A stretch of 64,000 bases of DNA, taken from assembly GCA_039817385.1 (NCBI GenBank), contig JBCBVY010000007.1:186001-250000 (forward strand). The letters are read 5' to 3'. Made by a program: the position numbers and the translations under genes. Under the pieces are notes generated by a model. That model was not told the origin of the DNA, did not search any database, and saw only the letters and a program-made list of their open reading frames with translations. Each line of letters opens with the position of its first letter. Positions within the stretch are counted from its first letter, which is position 1. Shown here in pieces: positions 1 to 8,690 of this stretch. This stretch comes from JBCBCP01 sp039817385. GTDB taxonomy: Bacteria > Pseudomonadota > Alphaproteobacteria > Rhodobacterales > Rhodobacteraceae.

Positions 1-386
1 TCGGCGGCTTTGATCGCCTCCCAATCGCGGGTCTGCTGATCGGCGCTTTTGTCCCGGCTTTCGTCCCCGAACACATGCGGGTGCCGCGCGATCATCTTGT
101 CGGCCATGTGGGTGGCGACCTCGTCAAAGGTGAAATGCCCCGCCTCCGCCGCCATCTGCGCGTGGAAGACGGACTGGAACAGCAAATCCCCAAGCTCGCC
201 CTTCAACTCGTCCCACGCCTCGCGCTGGATGGCGTCGTCCACCTCGTAGGCTTCCTCGATCGTGTAGGGGGCGATGGTGGCAAAGGTCTGTTCGATGTCC
301 CAGGGGCAACCCGTGTCTGGGTCGCGCAGGGCGGCCATGATGGCCAGCAGCCGATTGATGCCTGATTGTGACCCCGAATGATCCAT
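1..386 (-). CDS. mazG: MazG nucleoside triphosphate pyrophosphohydrolase (partial)
   Basis: This is the N-terminal part (about 128 codons) of MazG, which hydrolyses NTPs to NMP and pyrophosphate and helps clear non-canonical nucleotides. The reading frame runs off the left edge. The translation starts MDHSGSQSGINRLLAIMAAL and continues through DPDTGCPWDIEQTF, the all-alpha EAYEV segment, and WDELKGELGDLLFQSVFHA with the acidic metal-binding helix, all typical of MazG. The ATG at 384-386 is preceded by a weak GGGGG-type ribosome site. It is divergent from the M20 amidohydrolase, and the two starts are 57 bp apart. The C-terminal domain is not visible. Confidence 0.9.
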   Translation of the reverse strand, partial: MDHSGSQSGINRLLAIMAALRDPDTGCPWDIEQTFATIAPYTIEEAYEVDDAIQREAWDELKGELGDLLFQSVFHAQMAAEAGHFTFDEVATHMADKMIARHPHVFGDESRDKSADQQTRDWEAIKAA

Positions 387-443
387 TGCAGCCCCCATCA
401 CTTTGCGCTCAGATGGCCGAAAGAGCCTCAAGGAGTCCAGCCC

Positions 444-1607
444 ATGCCGCCCGTGAACCGCATTGCCGCCTTTGCCGAGGAAATGGCTGGCTGGCGCCAG
501 CACCTGCACACCATCCCCGAGCTGGGGCGGGAATGTCACAAGACTGCGGCTTTCGTGGCCGAGCGCCTGCGCGAGATGGGCGTGGATGCGCTGCACGAGG
601 GCATCGCGGAGACCGGCATCGTTGCCATCATCGAAGGGCGCGGGCCGGGGCCGACGATTGGCCTGCGCGCGGATATGGACGGGCTGCCAATCGAGGAGGC
701 GACGGGGCTGGACTATGCCAGCACCCATGCGGGGCGGATGCACGCCTGCGGCCATGACGGGCACACGGCGATGCTGCTTGGCGCGGCGAAGTACCTGGCA
801 GAGACTCGCAACTTCGCAGGGAGGGTCGCGCTGATCTTTCAGCCCGATGAGGAAGCGACGGGCGGCGGGCAGGCGATGGTCGAGGAAGGGATCATGGAGG
901 CTTATCAGATCAAGGAGGTCTTCGGGATGCACAACGCCCCTGGCTTTCCCGAGGGGCTGATAGGCACGCGGGGTGGGCCGATCATGGCCGCGGCGGATAC
1001 CATCCAGGTCACGGTGAAGGGCCGCGGCGGGCACGGGGCGCAGCCGCATGAGGCCGCCGATCCGGTTATTGCCGCCTGTGCCATCGTGCAGGGCTTTCAG
1101 ACCATCGTCAGCCGCAATGTGGATGCGGGGCAGCAGCTGGTGATCTCCGTGACGCAGATCCATACGGGTTCTGCGGAGAACGTCATTCCTGCGACAGCGG
1201 AGATCGGCGGGACCGTGCGGACCTTCGATCCGGACGTGCGGGATATGGCGGAGCGGCGGCTTGGCGAGATCGCGCGTGGTGTCGCGGCGGGTTACGGGGT
1301 GGAGGCGGATGTGCGTTACATGCGAGGCTATCCGGCGACGGTGAACCACGCGGATCACGCCGCGGATGCGGCCGACGTCGCGCGGCAGATCGTTGGGGCC
1401 GAAGCGGTCGTGGACAATGTTGACCCGGTGATGGGCGCGGAGGACTTTGCCTACATGCTGGAGGCGCGCCCAGGCGCCTACATGTTCCTCGGGCAGGGCG
1501 AGGGGCCGATGCTGCACACGCCGCAATACAATTTCAACGATGCGGTGGCGCCGATTGGGGCGTCGTTCTTTGCTCGGCTGGTGGAGACGCGGCAGCCGGT
1601 TGGCTGA
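444..1607 (+). CDS. M20 family metallo-amidohydrolase (hippurate hydrolase-like)
   Basis: A zinc-dependent M20D amidohydrolase of 387 aa, the class that includes hippurate, N-acetyl-amino-acid and IAA-amino-acid hydrolases. Visible motifs are GLRADMDGLP, the metal-binding MHACGHDGHTAM, the catalytic pair in QPDEEATGGG, the dimerisation-domain segment GGHGAQPHEAADP, MGAEDF and the terminal LHTPQYNF histidine. The start at 444 has AAGGAG at 430-435; a start at 378 would add 22 unusual residues. It lies just ahead of two ureohydrolases, so a role in degrading acylated amino acids or amines is plausible, but the substrate cannot be read from the sequence. Confidence 0.85.
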   Translation: MPPVNRIAAFAEEMAGWRQHLHTIPELGRECHKTAAFVAERLREMGVDALHEGIAETGIVAIIEGRGPGPTIGLRADMDGLPIEEATGLDYASTHAGRMHACGHDGHTAMLLGAAKYLAETRNFAGRVALIFQPDEEATGGGQAMVEEGIMEAYQIKEVFGMHNAPGFPEGLIGTRGGPIMAAADTIQVTVKGRGGHGAQPHEAADPVIAACAIVQGFQTIVSRNVDAGQQLVISVTQIHTGSAENVIPATAEIGGTVRTFDPDVRDMAERRLGEIARGVAAGYGVEADVRYMRGYPATVNHADHAADAADVARQIVGAEAVVDNVDPVMGAEDFAYMLEARPGAYMFLGQGEGPMLHTPQYNFNDAVAPIGASFFARLVETRQPVG

Positions 1608-1618
1608 TCGGTGCACAG

Positions 1619-1683
1619 GGAAACCGACGCGGTTTCCATGCGCTTTGACCTTGGGGCTGTGTGGGTTTCCGCGTTGGAAACCC
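1619..1683. repeat. Two intergenic hairpins sharing a GGAAACC core
   Basis: Between the amidohydrolase and the first ureohydrolase, GGAAACC pairs with GGTTTCC (1619-1637). GGGTTTCC pairs with GGAAACCC (1663-1683), with a 5-nt loop. The stems share the GGAAACC core in opposite orientation, so the two halves could also pair with one another. They resemble the other short palindromes listed in this window and may terminate or attenuate transcription between co-directional genes. Neither is followed by a T-run. Confidence 0.55.
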
Positions 1684-1699
1684 GAAAATGGAGAGAGCG

Positions 1700-2662
1700 A
1701 TGGCGCTCGAAGATGCCAAGACGCAGATCGATCATGCGTTTACGCGGGAAGACCCGCGCGGTCCGTCCTTTGAGCTGACCTTTGCCGGGGCGACCTCGTT
1801 TCTGCGGCGGCGGTACACCAAGGATTTGGCGGGCGTGGATATTGCCGTGACGGGGGTACCGTTTGACCAGGCGGTCACGAACCGGCCCGGGACGCGCCTT
1901 GGGCCGCGGGCGATCCGGGAGGCGTCATCTCTGCAAGCGCCCGATGCGCCCTACGGGTGGGATTTTGACGCCATCAGCGAGCGGGTGATCGTGGATTATG
2001 GCGATGTCGCCTTTGACTATGCCGATATCCCCAGCTTTCCCGAAGCGGTGCGCGCGCATATCGCTGGCATCCTTTCGGCGGGCGCCGCGCCGGTGGTGCT
2101 GGGCGGGGATCATTACGTGTCGTTCCCCGTTCTGCGCGCGATGGCGGAGGTGCACGGCCCGATCAGCCTCATTCAGATCGACGCGCATACGGACACTTGG
2201 GCGGACGACGACATGTCCCGCGTGGATCACGGCACGATGTTCTACAAGGCGGTGAAGTCGGGGGTGGTGGACCCGGCAACGTCCGTTCAGATCGGCATCC
2301 GCACGACCAACGCGGATACGCTGGGCGTCAACATCATCGACGCGCCCGAATTCCACCGGATCGGGCCGGAGGCGGCGGCGGCGCGGGCGCGTCAGATCGT
2401 GGGCGACCGGCCCGTCTACCTGAGCTTTGACATCGATGGGCTGGACCCCGCCTTTGCCCCCGGCACCGGCACGCCGGTCTGGGGCGGGCTGTCGAGCGCG
2501 CAGGCGGCGGCCTTGCTGCGCGCCCTTGCGGGGGTGAATATCCGGGGCGGCGATGTGGTGGAGGTCTCCCCGCCTTTTGACACGACGGGGGCCACAGCCA
2601 TTGCGGGCGCTCATGTCGCGGTGGAGATTTGCCAGCTTTTGGGCGCGAGGATGCGGGCATGA
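1700..2662 (+). CDS. speB: Ureohydrolase (agmatinase family)
   Basis: A manganese-dependent ureohydrolase of 320 aa that should remove urea from a guanidino compound; agmatine to putrescine is the default assignment. The binuclear metal ligands are visible in GGDHY, DAHTD and SFDIDGLDP, followed by the family segment EVSPPFD. The start at 1700 is favoured by GGAGAG at 1690-1695; the in-frame ATG at 1688 lacks spacing for this site. It overlaps the next ureohydrolase by ATGA, so the two are translationally coupled. Having two paralogues in tandem suggests different substrates (agmatine, guanidinobutyrate or similar), which the sequence does not settle. Confidence 0.8.
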   Translation: MALEDAKTQIDHAFTREDPRGPSFELTFAGATSFLRRRYTKDLAGVDIAVTGVPFDQAVTNRPGTRLGPRAIREASSLQAPDAPYGWDFDAISERVIVDYGDVAFDYADIPSFPEAVRAHIAGILSAGAAPVVLGGDHYVSFPVLRAMAEVHGPISLIQIDAHTDTWADDDMSRVDHGTMFYKAVKSGVVDPATSVQIGIRTTNADTLGVNIIDAPEFHRIGPEAAAARARQIVGDRPVYLSFDIDGLDPAFAPGTGTPVWGGLSSAQAAALLRALAGVNIRGGDVVEVSPPFDTTGATAIAGAHVAVEICQLLGARMRA

Positions 2663-3603
2663 AAAACCAACCGATCAGCGGAAATGACCTGGCGCGATTT
2701 TCGGGGCCAAGCACCTTCATGCGGCTGCCGGTATCGACTGAGCTGCACAAGCTGGACGTCGCCTTTTTGGGCATTCCGATGGACATCGGCACCTCGTGGC
2801 GCTCGGGCACGCGGATGGGGCCAAAACAGGTGCGAGCCGAATCCTCGATCCTGCGGCCTTACAACATGGGCACGGGGGCGGCGCCGTTTGACAGCCTGCA
2901 TTGCGCGGATATCGGCGATCTGGCGATCAACACCTTTTCCCTCGCCGACTCGCTGAAGATCATTGAGCGGAGCTATGCTGAGATCCTCGCCGTGTCCGAA
3001 CTGGTGCCGATGGGGATTGGCGGGGATCATTCGATCACCCTGCCGATCCTGCGGGCAATGGCGGCCAAGCACGGGCCGCTCGCGCTGGTGCATGTGGACG
3101 CCCATGCGGATGTGAACGACGAGATGTTCGGCGAGCGGGAGACCCACGGGACCGTCTTTCGCCGCGCCTATGAGGAAGGGCTGATCATCCCCGAAAAGAC
3201 CTACCAGATCGGCCTGCGGGGCGGCGGCTATACCGCGGATGATTTCCGGGAGGCGGCGGCCTGGGGGTTCCAGCAATTCCCGGCTGAAAGCCTCTGGGGC
3301 CGCGACCTGAGCGGGATGGCCGCGGAAATCCGGCGCGATATCGGCAAGCAGGCGACCTATGTGACCTATGATATCGACTCGCTCGATCCGTCTTTTGCGC
3401 CCGGCACCGGCACGCCGGAGATCGGCGGGCTGACCACGCCGCAGGCGCTGACGCTGATCCGGGCGCTGCGCGGGCTGAACATCGTGGGTTGCGATCTGGT
3501 GGAGGTCTCGCCGCCTTACGATCCGGCGGGCACAACGGCGCTGGTGGCGGCAAACCTGCTATACGAGTTGCTGTGCGTGCTGCCGGGGGTGGGTTATCGC
3601 TAA
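2659..3603 (+). CDS. Second ureohydrolase (agmatinase / guanidinobutyrase-like)
   Basis: A 314-aa paralogue of the preceding gene, starting in its stop codon (ATGA at 2659). Metal-binding motifs are GGDHS, DAHAD and YDIDSLDP. The N-terminal part, with RMGPKQVRAESSILRPYNMG and PFDSLHCADIGD, resembles guanidinobutyrase and guanidinopropionase as I remember them rather than classical SpeB, so a guanidino acid substrate is my preferred inference. The upstream M20 hydrolase may belong to the same pathway. Agmatinase remains the alternative. Confidence 0.75.
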   Translation: MKNQPISGNDLARFSGPSTFMRLPVSTELHKLDVAFLGIPMDIGTSWRSGTRMGPKQVRAESSILRPYNMGTGAAPFDSLHCADIGDLAINTFSLADSLKIIERSYAEILAVSELVPMGIGGDHSITLPILRAMAAKHGPLALVHVDAHADVNDEMFGERETHGTVFRRAYEEGLIIPEKTYQIGLRGGGYTADDFREAAAWGFQQFPAESLWGRDLSGMAAEIRRDIGKQATYVTYDIDSLDPSFAPGTGTPEIGGLTTPQALTLIRALRGLNIVGCDLVEVSPPYDPAGTTALVAANLLYELLCVLPGVGYR

Positions 3604-3653
3604 GGGCTTTGCCGTCCAGCCCTTCCGGATGGATATCGTGAAACAGAGAAAAA
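3602..3653 (+). repeat. Intergenic stem-loop plus AT-rich tail, copy 1
   Basis: The stem AAGGGCT/AGCCCTT (3602-3608 with 3618-3624) overlaps the ureohydrolase stop codon. It is followed by CCGGATGGATATCGTG and then AAACAGAGAAAAAG. The tail matches other copies in the window, notably the one near 48.45 kb (GGAACAGAGAAGAG). It sits directly before the DUF1499 gene, so the purine-rich end may also serve as that gene's ribosome-binding region. Confidence 0.5.
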
Positions 3654-3654
3654 G

Positions 3655-4071
3655 ATGAGGAAGCGCGCGATGTTGGGATGGATTGTCTTGGCGGTGGCCG
3701 TGGGGGCTTTGGCCTACATTCGGCTGGCCCCGCATGATGTGGCGCGTTGGCATGTGCCGGTGACGGCGGACGCGGATCGGGACTTTGCGGCCGGTGCAGC
3801 CCGGGTTTTGCCGGGGGATGCGGCGGCGCTGGCGCGGGTCGATGCGGCGGCGCGCAGCCTGCCGCGTACGCGGGTGCTGGCCGGGTCGGTGGACGAGGGG
3901 CGGGTCACTTACGTCACGCGCTCCGCGCTTTTCGGCTTTCCCGATTATACCACGGTTGAGCTGACGGGTGGCCAGCTGCGGATGCTTGCGCGGCTGCGCT
4001 TCGGGCGCTCAGATCTGGGGGTAAACAGCCGCCGATTGCAGGGGCTGGTCGCCGCCGCCCAAGCTGGATGA
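3655..4071 (+). CDS. DUF1499 family membrane-anchored protein
   Basis: A 138-aa protein of unknown function with one N-terminal membrane segment (about residues 6-22). The DUF1499-like body carries LPRTRVLAGSVDEGRVTYVTRS and FPDYTTVEL, ending in SDLGVNSRRLQGL, the usual family terminus. A start at ATG 3670 is possible. Its 3' end overlaps the small minus-strand gene by 63 bp in a convergent arrangement. No operon partner is evident; the repeat element immediately upstream occupies the whole spacer. Confidence 0.75.
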   Translation: MRKRAMLGWIVLAVAVGALAYIRLAPHDVARWHVPVTADADRDFAAGAARVLPGDAAALARVDAAARSLPRTRVLAGSVDEGRVTYVTRSALFGFPDYTTVELTGGQLRMLARLRFGRSDLGVNSRRLQGLVAAAQAG

Positions 4072-4299
4072 CAGGCACCCTTCTTGCACCTCGCGCCACA
4101 TCGGGTTGTTCAGCGACATCTGGCACTGGGCCATGAACATCCGGCCATCAACCTGGAGGCAAATCGTCTCCCCCAGCTCAACACGGGCGCCGGAGCGATC
4201 GGTGCAATAGCAGTCTACGGTTTTGCCGCTGGGGCTCGTCACGTCAGCAAGCGCGGGTGCGGCGGCGAGAAGTGTGAGGGCAAGTGTGATCTGTTTCAT
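4009..4299 (-). CDS. Small secreted cysteine-containing protein, unknown function
   Basis: A predicted 96-aa exported protein with a clear signal peptide (MKQITLALTLLAAAPALAD). The mature part contains paired cysteines (VDCYCTD) and further cysteines in ETICLQV, AQCQMSL and EGCLSS, suggesting disulfides in the periplasm. It ends AAVYPQI. I do not recognise a named family. The start at 4299 is the only one that yields a signal peptide; no good ribosome site precedes it. It is convergent with and overlaps the DUF1499 gene by 63 bp, and is divergent from prfA. Confidence 0.65.
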   Translation of the reverse strand: MKQITLALTLLAAAPALADVTSPSGKTVDCYCTDRSGARVELGETICLQVDGRMFMAQCQMSLNNPMWREVQEGCLSSSLGGGDQPLQSAAVYPQI

Positions 4300-4362
4300 G
4301 GGCAGGAGGTTACCAGTTTTGCGGCCCTTGACCAAGCTTACTGGATGCCGCAGGACAGCGGG

Positions 4363-5412
4363 ATGATCCCCGACGCACGCCTTGCCCAAATCCGCGACCG
4401 GTTCGAGTATCTCGAAGCGGCGATGGCTGATGCCAGCGGGGACATCGCCAAGCTTGCCAAAGAATACTCCGATCTCAAGCCCGTGGTCGAACAGATCGCC
4501 GCCTATCGGCAGTTGCTGGATGACCTGGGTGAGGCCCGGCTGATGCTGGACGATGCGGAGATGGCGGAGCTGGCGCGCGAGGAGGTGCCGCGGCTGGAGG
4601 CGGCCCTGCCTAAGGCGGAGCACGCGTTGCAGCTGGCGCTGCTGCCCAAGGATGCCGCCGATGCGCGCCCCGCGATGCTGGAAATTCGCCCCGGGACAGG
4701 CGGGGACGAGGCGGCGCTGTTTGCCGGGGACTTGCTGCGCATGTACCAGCGCTATGCGGAGGCGCAGGGCTGGAAGCTGGACATTGTCGAGCTGGCGGAG
4801 ACCGAGCTGGGCGGGATCAAAGAGGTCGTCGCGCATATCACTGGGGACAACGTCTTTGCCCGGCTGAAATTCGAGTCTGGCGTGCACCGGGTCCAGCGGG
4901 TGCCGACTACGGAAAGCGGCGGGCGCATTCACACCTCTGCCGCCACGGTCGCAGTGCTGCCGGAGGCCGAGGAGGTCGATATCGCGATCCCCGACGCGGA
5001 CATCCGGATCGACACGATGCGCTCTTCCGGCGCGGGCGGGCAGCACGTGAACACCACCGATTCCGCGGTGCGCATCACCCACCTGCCGACCGGGATCGTC
5101 GTGACCTCTTCGGAGAAGTCCCAGCACCGCAACCGCGAGAAGGCGATGCAGGTCCTGCGCGCACGGCTTTATGATGCCGAGCGGGCGCGGGTCGCCGCCG
5201 AACGCTCGGAGGCGCGGGCAAGCCAGGTTGGCTCAGGCGATCGGTCGGAGCGCATTCGCACCTACAACTTTCCGCAGGGGCGCATGACGGACCACCGGAT
5301 TGGCCTCACGCTTTACAAGCTCGACGCGATCATGGGCGGTGACCTGACAGAGATTGTCGAGGCATTGCAGGCCGATGAACAGGCGGCCAAGCTGGCGGAA
5401 ATGGGCCAATGA
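4363..5412 (+). CDS. prfA: Peptide chain release factor 1
   Basis: RF1 (349 aa) recognises UAA and UAG and triggers peptide release. The catalytic GGQ lies in RSSGAGGQHVNTTDSA. The tripeptide stop-recognition region reads RVPTTESGGRIHTSAATVAV, that is P-T-T where E. coli has P-A-T, still within the RF1 PxT pattern. The start at 4363 (MIPDARLAQI) gives the usual RF1 N-terminus; an in-frame ATG at 4345 would add six residues. It overlaps prmC by ATGA, matching the common prfA-prmC operon in which PrmC methylates the GGQ glutamine. Confidence 0.95.
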   Translation: MIPDARLAQIRDRFEYLEAAMADASGDIAKLAKEYSDLKPVVEQIAAYRQLLDDLGEARLMLDDAEMAELAREEVPRLEAALPKAEHALQLALLPKDAADARPAMLEIRPGTGGDEAALFAGDLLRMYQRYAEAQGWKLDIVELAETELGGIKEVVAHITGDNVFARLKFESGVHRVQRVPTTESGGRIHTSAATVAVLPEAEEVDIAIPDADIRIDTMRSSGAGGQHVNTTDSAVRITHLPTGIVVTSSEKSQHRNREKAMQVLRARLYDAERARVAAERSEARASQVGSGDRSERIRTYNFPQGRMTDHRIGLTLYKLDAIMGGDLTEIVEALQADEQAAKLAEMGQ

Positions 5413-6257
5413 CGACAGCGGCCGAAGCGATGGTGTCGGCCACCGCGCGGCTGCGTGCGGCGGGCGTGCCGGACCCGGCCCGGGACGCGCGGCTGCTGCT
5501 TGCGCATGCGGCCCATGTGGATGCGGCGCGGGTGACCCTCATCGCGCCCGAGGACGTCGCGCCGGAGACGCTGGAGCGCTACGACCAGCTGATCTCGCTC
5601 CGCGCGGTGCGGGTGCCGGTCAGCCACCTGATCGGATCGCGCGCGTTCTACGGGCGGCGCTTTGAAGTCAGCCGCGACGTGCTCGACCCCCGGCCCGAGA
5701 CGGAAACGCTGATCGAGGCGGCGCTGGCCGCGCCCTTTGCGTCTGTTCTGGACGTCGGGACCGGCTCGGGCTGTATCCTCGTGACGCTGCTGGCAGAGCG
5801 CAGCGGCGCCGTTGGCACCGGCAGCGATCTGAGCGAGGCGGCGTGCTTGCAGGCCAGTGCCAACGCGGTCCTGCACGGGGTGGCTGCGCGCGCCGAGATC
5901 ATCCAGTCCGATTGGTTCGGCGCGGTGACGGGGCGCTATGACCTGATCGTGTCAAACCCGCCCTATCTTGCTGCCGACGAGATGGCGCATGTCGCGCCTG
6001 AACTGCGTGATCATGAGCCGCGCATGGCGCTCACGGACGAGGCGGACGGGCTGACGGCCTACCGCATCCTCGCGGCGCGCGGCCCCCTCTACCTGGAGCC
6101 GGGCGGGCGGCTGCTGGCCGAGATGGGCTGGCAGCAAGGCCCCGATGTCGCTGCGATCTTTGCCGCGGCCGGTTGGGGTGATGTGCGCATTCTGCCCGAT
6201 CTGGACGGGCGCGACCGCGTGCTTGTGGCGACAGGCCCCGCGGAATCAGCCATTTAA
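5409..6257 (+). CDS. prmC: Release factor glutamine methyltransferase
   Basis: PrmC (HemK), 282 aa, transfers a methyl group from AdoMet to the glutamine of the release-factor GGQ motif. Visible features are the helical N-terminal domain, the AdoMet-binding motif VLDVGTGSGCILVTLL, and the signature NPPY in LIVSNPPYLAADE. The start overlaps the prfA stop, so the enzyme is coupled to one of its substrates. Confidence 0.95.
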   Translation: MTTAAEAMVSATARLRAAGVPDPARDARLLLAHAAHVDAARVTLIAPEDVAPETLERYDQLISLRAVRVPVSHLIGSRAFYGRRFEVSRDVLDPRPETETLIEAALAAPFASVLDVGTGSGCILVTLLAERSGAVGTGSDLSEAACLQASANAVLHGVAARAEIIQSDWFGAVTGRYDLIVSNPPYLAADEMAHVAPELRDHEPRMALTDEADGLTAYRILAARGPLYLEPGGRLLAEMGWQQGPDVAAIFAAAGWGDVRILPDLDGRDRVLVATGPAESAI

Positions 6258-6450
6258 CGCCGGGAAATGCGGATGTGACGTTATTTTCCCTTGCGGCAGG
6301 GCAGGCGCCATGTTTTATCCTGACGCAGTCGCAGCGGTGAGGGCCGATTTGGCCCGTCCCCTGCAACGCCAAGCCAAAGAGCATGATCCGGCTGCCAAGG
6401 GGCGCGCGTGGTCCGCCGGATGCGAACAAACTGCCAAAAAGCGAAGCCTT

Positions 6451-7002
6451 ATGAAATCATCGAGAAGCCGGTCCCGGTCCAAGAACAACCGCAACCGTAA
6501 TTCGGGTGGCGGCGGCAATGTCGTAAACCGCGTGTTTGACAGCTCCGGACCCGAGGGCAAGGTGCGCGGTACGCCGCAGCAGATCATCGACAAATATAAC
6601 CAGCTGGCGCGCGATGCGCAGCTGTCCGGGGACCGGGTCGCCACGGAGAATTTCCAGCAGCACGCGGAACACTACCTGCGCATGCTGAGCGAAGCCCAGC
6701 GCGAGCAGGAAGCCCGCCGCGAAGAGCAGGAGCGCCAGAACCGCGAACGGCAGGCCGAGCGGGACCGCGAGCGCGCCGAACGCCAAGAACGTGAAGTCGC
6801 GCAGCCGCAGGCGCCGGGAGAGGGTGACCAGCCCGAGGTGATCGAGACCGGCGCAGAGGAGACCGGGCTCGTTGAGACGCCCGAGACACAGCCCAAGCCG
6901 CGCCGCAGCCGCGCCCGCAAACCCAGAGCGCCAAAGGCCGACACGGCCGAAGCGGACACGCCCAAGGACGACGGCGACGCCGCGCCCGAAGCGGCCGAGT
7001 AA
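6451..7002 (+). CDS. DUF4167 domain protein, basic and acidic low-complexity
   Basis: A 183-aa protein starting MKSSRSRSRSKNNRNRNSGG, a strongly basic stretch. The DUF4167 core GPEGKVRGTPQQIIDKYNQLARDAQLSGDRVATENFQQHAEHYLRML is characteristic of alphaproteobacteria. Next comes a charged coiled coil of E, R and Q (about residues 95-125), then a tail of Pro, Ala, Arg and Glu. The basic N-terminus suggests nucleic-acid binding, but the function is unknown. The frame is open upstream to 6145, but those residues overlap prmC and are not family-like. About 190 bp separates it from prmC, with a small GGGCC/GGCCC dyad near 6342-6356. Confidence 0.8.
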   Translation: MKSSRSRSRSKNNRNRNSGGGGNVVNRVFDSSGPEGKVRGTPQQIIDKYNQLARDAQLSGDRVATENFQQHAEHYLRMLSEAQREQEARREEQERQNRERQAERDRERAERQEREVAQPQAPGEGDQPEVIETGAEETGLVETPETQPKPRRSRARKPRAPKADTAEADTPKDDGDAAPEAAE

Positions 7003-7006
7003 GCCG

Positions 7007-7798
7007 TCAATACATCAAGAGCTGCACCGGCGTGCCGGACAGGCTGCGCACGCCGACACTGTCGGTAACGTCCAGCTCTGCATCCCGCAGCAGGTCGATG
7101 ATGGCCCGTTCCGACTGCGCGCCCCGTTCGTCATAAAGAATGACCAGATCACCCGGCAGGGCGGTTGTGGCCCGCGACGTCTCTGACAGGTCCGATGCGC
7201 GCAGCGCAACGCCAGCGCCCACTTCCTCAAGCCGCGCGGCAATCCCGCGGGCGGCATCGCGCCGCGCAGGCCTGTAGAAGATCGAGACGGGCGTTCCCAA
7301 AATTTCGGGGTCAATCAGTGTCTCAATCGACTGTTCGAATAATTCGCCATTTGACGGTGTCGCATCGCGCAGCGCGGCCAGTTCAAACGCCATTTGGTCC
7401 AGCCGCGCCGTGAGCTTGGCCTCGGACGCGCGCAGGGCGGCAGCCTGCGTTGTGTCGTTCAGCCCCTCGCGGCAGATTTCCTGCGCATAGGCCCGGTCGG
7501 TGGATTCAAATTCCAGCGGCGCGATCTCGGCGGTGACCTTGGTCATCACCGGCAGGGCAATCAGCAGCGCACCAATATAAAGCAGCCAGCGAAACTGGTT
7601 TTCGGTGATGGGCACTTCGATGGTGGCGTCCTTGCGCCAGATGCGCGCGGCAAAGCCTGCTGCGATGCTCAGGCCGATGACCGAAAGGCAGGCCACACCG
7701 GCCCATTTCGCAGTTTCGAACGCATCGGCATCAAATCCTGCCTGCGTCAACCTCGCTACGCATTCGCTGATAAAGCCGGTGAAATCTTCCGGTCCCAT
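7007..7798 (-). CDS. Two-helix membrane protein with C-terminal LytR_C-like domain
   Basis: A 263-aa protein I cannot name. It has two hydrophobic segments (about residues 33-50 and 70-85), a middle coiled-coil-like stretch (ALRASEAKLTARLDQMAFELAAL), and a C-terminal domain running from TPVSIFYRPARRDAARGIAARLEEVG to the end. That domain has the alternating pattern of LytR C-terminal or SPOR-like folds; this is inference. The start has AAGGA seven bases upstream. It is convergent with the DUF4167 gene, with 4 bp between them, and lies just downstream of rsmA on the same strand. Confidence 0.6.
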   Translation of the reverse strand: MGPEDFTGFISECVARLTQAGFDADAFETAKWAGVACLSVIGLSIAAGFAARIWRKDATIEVPITENQFRWLLYIGALLIALPVMTKVTAEIAPLEFESTDRAYAQEICREGLNDTTQAAALRASEAKLTARLDQMAFELAALRDATPSNGELFEQSIETLIDPEILGTPVSIFYRPARRDAARGIAARLEEVGAGVALRASDLSETSRATTALPGDLVILYDERGAQSERAIIDLLRDAELDVTDSVGVRSLSGTPVQLLMY

Positions 7799-7853
7799 GC
7801 GCCCAATTCCTTCAACTATTCGCGCTTAGCGTGCGGGGCTGGGGGCGCGGATG

Positions 7854-8690
7854 TCAAGCAACGGTGCGGGCGAGGGCACAAAAGCCTTCGATCGGCACTT
7901 GCTCGGCCCGGTCGGTTGGCTTCAAACCGGCGGCGTGCAGTCGGTCCTCGATATCCGGAGCAAGCCCTTTCAGCGCCGCGCGCAGCATCTTGCGGCGCTG
8001 GCCGAAGGCGGCGGCAACGACGCGCTCTAGCACTTTGGCATCCGCGGGATAGCGCGGGGCGGGCAGGGCAGTGATATGCACCACGGCGCTGGATACTTTG
8101 GGCGGCGGCGTGAACGCCTCGGGCGGCAGGTTCATCACGATGGCTGCGTCGCTGCGCCACTGAGCCAGCACCGCCAGCCGCCCATAGGCCTTGCCGCCCG
8201 GCTGCGCGACGATCCGCTGGGCGACCTCGCGCTGGAACATCAGGGTCAGGCTGTCCCAGACGGGCGGCCATGATGGGGGCGTCAGCCAGCGGATCAGCAG
8301 CTCCGTGCCGACGTTATAGGGCAGGTTCGCCACCACCTTGATCGGCTGCGACAGGTGATCGAGGGGGCGCAGCGCCAGCGCATCGCCCTCCAGCACCTCC
8401 AGCCGCCCCGGGTAGCGCGCCGCGATCTCCGCCAGCGCAGGCAAGCAGCGCGGGTCTTTTTCGACCGCGAGCACCCGGCGCGCGCCTTCGGACAAGAGCC
8501 CCCGCGTCAGCCCGCCCGGGCCGGGGCCAATCTCAAGCACGTCGGCCTGGCTCAGATCCCCGGCCTGCCGTGCGATCTTGGCCGTGAGGTTGAGGTCCAG
8601 AAGGAAGTTTTGCCCCAGCGCCTTGCGCGCGGACAGCCCATGCGCGGCGATCACATCACGCAATGGGGGCAGGTCATCAATCGCGCTCAT
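7854..8690 (-). CDS. rsmA: 16S rRNA dimethyladenosine transferase
   Basis: RsmA (KsgA), 278 aa, dimethylates two adjacent adenines in the 3' hairpin of 16S rRNA. Motifs are KALGQNFLLD at the N-terminus, the AdoMet site VLEIGPGPGGLTRGLL, the acidic VLAVEKDPR, and the catalytic NLPYNV. The start at 8690 (MSAIDDLPPLRDVIAAHGLS) fits the family; an upstream in-frame ATG at 8738 would extend into the intergenic repeat. It is the last gene of the lptF-lptG-lptD-surA-pdxA-rsmA series, a classic arrangement. Confidence 0.95.
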   Translation of the reverse strand: MSAIDDLPPLRDVIAAHGLSARKALGQNFLLDLNLTAKIARQAGDLSQADVLEIGPGPGGLTRGLLSEGARRVLAVEKDPRCLPALAEIAARYPGRLEVLEGDALALRPLDHLSQPIKVVANLPYNVGTELLIRWLTPPSWPPVWDSLTLMFQREVAQRIVAQPGGKAYGRLAVLAQWRSDAAIVMNLPPEAFTPPPKVSSAVVHITALPAPRYPADAKVLERVVAAAFGQRRKMLRAALKGLAPDIEDRLHAAGLKPTDRAEQVPIEGFCALARTVA

